Assembly: GCA_016934535.1 (NCBI GenBank)
Contig: JAFGSQ010000018.1
Span: 1-19,203 of the forward strand
Direction: 5' to 3'
Source: a candidate division WOR-3 bacterium
GTDB lineage: Bacteria > SDB-A
DNA length: 19,203 nucleotides
Numbering within the stretch: the first letter of the stretch is position 1; every line of letters starts with the position of its first letter. Shown one piece after another: positions 17,087-19,203 of this stretch. Position numbers and translations under genes: made by a program. The notes under the pieces were generated by a model. It was not told where the DNA came from. It made no database searches and saw only the letters and a list, made by a program, of their open reading frames with translations.

Positions 17087-17092
17087 ATTATA
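17087..17092 (-). promoter_or_regulatory. Candidate -10 box directly before the EIIA-transporter gene
   Basis: TATAAT on the minus strand ends eight bases before the GTG start, so transcription would begin within about two bases of the start codon. No good -35 lies at the usual distance. If used, the mRNA is leaderless or nearly so, which fits the missing ribosome site. In such AT-rich DNA a chance match is possible. Confidence 0.4.
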
Positions 17093-17301
17093 CTAAAAAT
17101 TTTTAAAAGCAAGATATTCGGAAAATCAAATTAAAATATATAAGACAATTACACCTTACAGGCGCTGGAAAACCCGGACCATAAAACATGGACTCAGTGC
17201 TTAATAGTCCCGCCGGATTAATGACCTTCGTGGTTGATGTCTCTTTTCTGTATTTTCTTTTACTTAGTTTATTCAAAGAAATAAAACAATTTACCACGAA
17301 G

Positions 17302-17334
17302 GCTTTCTTTTTTGCCTATAGCAAATAAGAAAGC
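17302..17334. repeat. Long hairpin in the intergenic repeat region
   Basis: Fourteen-base arms, GCTTTCTTTTTTGC and GCAAATAAGAAAGC, pair at 13 of 14 positions around a CTATA loop. No U-run follows on either strand, so it is not a standard terminator. It abuts the accacgaagg arm of another inverted repeat. Confidence 0.6.
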
Positions 17335-17372
17335 TACACGAAGTTAAGAATTAGAACTATAACCGCGAATCC

Positions 17373-17599
17373 GATTTTTGAATTATAAATTCAAAATATC
17401 ATCAGTATTTTCGGTATTATTTTGGGTACAAAATAAACCGTAATACAAAAAAAACTGGATCCAATTTTTGAATCGAAGATTCAAAATATCGCTAAAAAAA
17501 AAAGAATTAACCGCGAACCCGATTTTTGAATTGTAAATTCAAAATATCGTTACACGAATGAACGCGAATAAGATTTTTTAATCAAAAATTAAAAATATC
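17373..17599. repeat. Four copies of a 28-nt palindromic repeat (family A)
   Basis: Copies lie at 17373-17400, 17463-17490, 17521-17548 and 17572-17599. Each folds as an approximately 12-bp stem with one bulged T and a 3-5 base loop; the arms read about GATTTTTGAATT and AATTCAAAATATC. Between copies the pair at unit positions 12/16 is T-A or C-G, and the pair at 8/20 is G-C or T-A (copy 4), so changes on one arm are mostly matched on the other. Copies 1 and 3 share a further upstream run TAACCGCGAAYCC, giving a direct repeat of about 41 bases (17360-17400 and 17508-17548). Gaps of 62, 30 and 23 bases are irregular. Confidence 0.8.
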
Positions 17600-17627
17600 G
17601 GTATTATTTTGGTTACAAAATAAACCG
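17412..17627. repeat. Two copies of a second hairpin repeat (family B)
   Basis: Copies lie at 17412-17440 and 17599-17627 and differ at only one base in the loop. Each forms a 12-bp stem with a single bulged A (arms CGGTATTATTTTG and CAAAATAAACCG) and a 4-base loop. Copy 1 follows family A copy 1 by 11 bases; copy 2 directly abuts family A copy 4. The A-then-B order therefore recurs and looks like a composite unit. Confidence 0.75.
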
Positions 17628-17660
17628 TTGGTACAAATGCGCTGGAAATAAAATATTAAT

Positions 17661-17694
17661 AATCCTTTCCCTGATAATTATCAGGGAAAGGATT
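17661..17694. terminator. Perfect 34-nt palindrome, possible terminator of the Asp-box gene
   Basis: Two 17-base arms (AATCCTTTCCCTGATAA and its exact complement) meet with no spacer. On the minus strand it lies about 100 bases after the stop of the right-hand gene and is followed by ATTAATATTTTATTT, an imperfect U-rich run, so it could end that transcript. Its exact symmetry also fits a dimer-binding site or a repeat remnant. The terminator role is inference. Confidence 0.5.
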
Positions 17695-17790
17695 TGAAAT
17701 CACCGTACAATAAGTAACTTTATTCAATAACTTTATAATAGTATTAATCCCTTGATAGCCCTGCTATATCAATTTATGAATTCATTTAGA

Positions 17791-19203
17791 CTATCTTACT
17801 ATAGTGAATTTTCTATTAATTGAGTGATTACCCACATTGAAAACAAGGAAAAAGGAACCTGAGGAAAGATTTTCTGTATTCAGTTGTATTGATTGATTGT
17901 CTGACGTTATTGACCCGTTTGCATTGGTGATAATTCTTCCTGAAAGGTCAAAAATATTGTACGAATAATGTTTGTTAGAACTATTGAATACATTAATAAT
18001 GTACTTTTCCGACATAGAATTGTAAATCAACCTAATGTCATCTCCAGTATTTGGAATTTGAGAAGTTAGAGATTCATAAGTATCGGATGTTGAAATATAA
18101 TCTGTATTTAGAAAGTCATTTTTATATCTTATCTCTCCGAAATACCCACAAGTAATCATTGTGTTATTTACAGGGTTATAAAAGAAATCAAGCGGCCAAT
18201 TGACAGGGCAATCATAATCAACCCATGAAGCACCGCCGTCATATGAGCAATAAAATTTGTGCGTTAGGCTTGGCGGTACATAACCCTGAGCGCCATAAAT
18301 GTATTCAACAATTATCACATTTTGATTTGGCATGGCAACTTGCTTCAGGTTATATATTTCTTCCTTTTCGAGAATTAACTGCCATGTTTTTCCGCCATTA
18401 GTGGTTTTGTAAATATCTTCGTCTACATTACCGACAACACCAACGGAGGGAGTGCAAAAATCCATTACGTGTAAAATACTTAAACCGGTTTGAATTTGAC
18501 TCCAACTATCTCCGCCGTCTTCTGTCTTAAGAAAGATGCCGTCAGTTCCACAAATAAAACCATTGTTATTGTCAACAAAACAAATTCTTCTCAAATGATT
18601 CGAAATCGGATTATCTAAATTTACTTTCTTCCAATTATATCCATGATCAGTGGATTTCATAATAGTGCCATTACTTCCGACTGCCACCGCATTGTTGAAG
18701 CTAACATATTCTACGTCATACATCACAGTGTTTAAATTTACGTTGGCCAAACACCAATTTTGGCCTGCATTTGTTGTGTAGATTATATAACCTGAAGGAT
18801 CAGAAGGCTCCCCTCCGACTGCAATACCGTAAGTGCCGTCAAAAAATGATATCCCAAATAAAATACTGTTAACTGGCGTTGTTTGAAGAGTCCAAGTTGA
18901 ACCTGAATTTGTGCTTTTCAACACAGTACCAAGTTTTCCTGATGCGTAACCGATGTTTCCATTTTGAGGAAAATCAATTGCAAAAAGATCATTGACCGTT
19001 ATTGAATTGTCGATTTTTATCCAAGTGATACCGTTATCAATGGATTTCAATATGCTTCCGCAGTGTCCGACAGTGTAAAAAATTCCGGATTTATAGATTG
19101 TTTTTAATAGACTTGAATTTGCCGGATTACTAATTTTCGTCCACGTCATTCCCATGTCTGTTGAACGAAGAATCTTTGGCGGATTACCAAGAATACCACC
19201 TAC
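17791..19203 (-). CDS. Secreted Asp-box/Ycf48-like repeat protein with type IX sorting domain, N-terminus outside window
   Basis: The frame is open through the right edge, giving 470 residues of the C-terminal part; the in-frame ATG at 19155 is internal (the 16 codons before it read into a repeat, ending ILRSTD). Eight Asp-box motifs of the S-x-D-x-G-x-T-W kind recur, for example STDMGMTW, SIDNGITW, STNSGSTW, STDHGYNW, TEDGGDSW and TTNGGKTW, each with an upstream GxxGxIxKS-like strand. This is the beta-propeller pattern of BNR/Ycf48-like proteins. The last 85 residues (YNIFDLSGRIITNA, then LNTENLSSGSFFLVF and a final KFTIVR) match a type A sorting domain of the type IX secretion system, so the protein is exported and anchored or released at the cell surface. 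Ligand or enzyme activity is unknown. The gene is visibly more AT-rich than the operons on the left. Confidence 0.87.
   Translation of the reverse strand, partial: VGGILGNPPKILRSTDMGMTWTKISNPANSSLLKTIYKSGIFYTVGHCGSILKSIDNGITWIKIDNSITVNDLFAIDFPQNGNIGYASGKLGTVLKSTNSGSTWTLQTTPVNSILFGISFFDGTYGIAVGGEPSDPSGYIIYTTNAGQNWCLANVNLNTVMYDVEYVSFNNAVAVGSNGTIMKSTDHGYNWKKVNLDNPISNHLRRICFVDNNNGFICGTDGIFLKTEDGGDSWSQIQTGLSILHVMDFCTPSVGVVGNVDEDIYKTTNGGKTWQLILEKEEIYNLKQVAMPNQNVIIVEYIYGAQGYVPPSLTHKFYCSYDGGASWVDYDCPVNWPLDFFYNPVNNTMITCGYFGEIRYKNDFLNTDYISTSDTYESLTSQIPNTGDDIRLIYNSMSEKYIINVFNSSNKHYSYNIFDLSGRIITNANGSITSDNQSIQLNTENLSSGSFFLVFNVGNHSINRKFTIVR

Larger units (their letters stand above)
17079..17790. other. Non-coding AT-rich intergenic stretch with many hairpin repeats
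   Basis: No credible gene is seen in these 712 bases. A 64-codon frame at 17297-17103 has no ribosome site or recognisable protein. The stretch contains a 10-base inverted repeat ccttcgtggt/accacgaagg (17225-17234 and 17293-17302), a longer hairpin, four copies of a 28-base palindromic unit, two copies of a second hairpin, short CACGAA/CGCGAA-type runs, and a perfect 34-base palindrome. It separates two minus-strand genes, so it should also contain the 3' end signal of the right-hand gene and the promoter of the transporter gene. Similar repeat-filled gaps occur in many uncultured bacteria. Confidence 0.75.

Noticed and set aside
17140-17220. Possible tRNA or small structured RNA near GGCGCTGGAAAACCCGG
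   Set aside because: No T-loop, anticodon stem or acceptor pairing could be drawn by eye, and no conserved RNA motif was recognised.
17103-17297. 64-codon minus-strand frame in the repeat region
   Set aside because: It overlaps inverted repeats, has no Shine-Dalgarno sequence and shows no recognisable protein features.
17373-17627. CRISPR-like array
   Set aside because: There are only four copies of the unit, with changes between copies and gaps of 62, 30 and 23 bases, no uniform spacers and no cas genes.
17140-17650. Insertion-sequence remnant bounded by two GCGCTGGAAA words (near 17161 and 17640)
   Set aside because: The word is short and directly repeated, no transposase fragment is present, and terminal inverted repeats are lacking.

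Overview
This window looks like chromosomal DNA of a Gram-negative bacterium from the FCB group or a neighbouring candidate phylum (WOR-3-like lineages are one guess). It encodes a secreted protein with a type IX secretion C-terminal signal, a SurA/parvulin-type chaperone and a lipoprotein. It does not look like Bacteroidota proper. The primary sigma factor is full length (609 residues, with region 1.1 and a large non-conserved insert), promoters resemble TTGACA-N17-TATAAT, and purine-rich Shine-Dalgarno sequences precede many genes. The assignment rests on these traits only.

Left edge to 0.8 kb (minus strand): a two-gene unit with its own promoter encodes a coiled-coil lipoprotein and a secreted coiled-coil LysM protein, the latter cut by the window edge. 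From 0.83 to 8.57 kb (minus strand) lies an extended macromolecular-synthesis operon, rpsU-mutS2-dnaG-rpoD-PP2C. It is the classical rpsU-dnaG-rpoD cluster with mutS2 inserted after rpsU and a membrane-anchored PP2C phosphatase added after rpoD. The last four genes overlap or abut (GTGA, TAATG, TAA-A-ATG), so translation is probably coupled.

From 8.57 to 8.84 kb a divergent promoter region carries two near-consensus sigma-70 promoters. From 8.84 to 14.64 kb (plus strand) a five-gene unit encodes a double-parvulin periplasmic foldase, an esterase-D-like hydrolase, an AlgI-like MBOAT O-acyltransferase, a membrane-anchored SGNH protein of the DUF459 type and a second, divergent SGNH/GDSL protein. 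The MBOAT plus SGNH pair suggests O-acylation of an exported glycan or envelope polymer, with the hydrolases trimming or transferring acyl groups. The substrate cannot be read from the sequence.

From 14.70 to 17.08 kb (minus strand) there are two genes: a PTS EIIA domain fused to an ArsB/NhaD-type ion-transporter membrane domain, and an overlapping degenerate universal-stress-like protein. From 17.08 to 17.79 kb a non-coding AT-rich stretch is packed with hairpin-forming repeats, including four copies of a 28-nt unit with paired (covarying) base changes and a perfect 34-nt palindrome. From 17.79 kb to the right edge (minus strand) is the 3' part of a large Asp-box/Ycf48-like repeat protein with a type IX sorting domain. 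No tRNA, rRNA, CRISPR array or transposase gene was seen.
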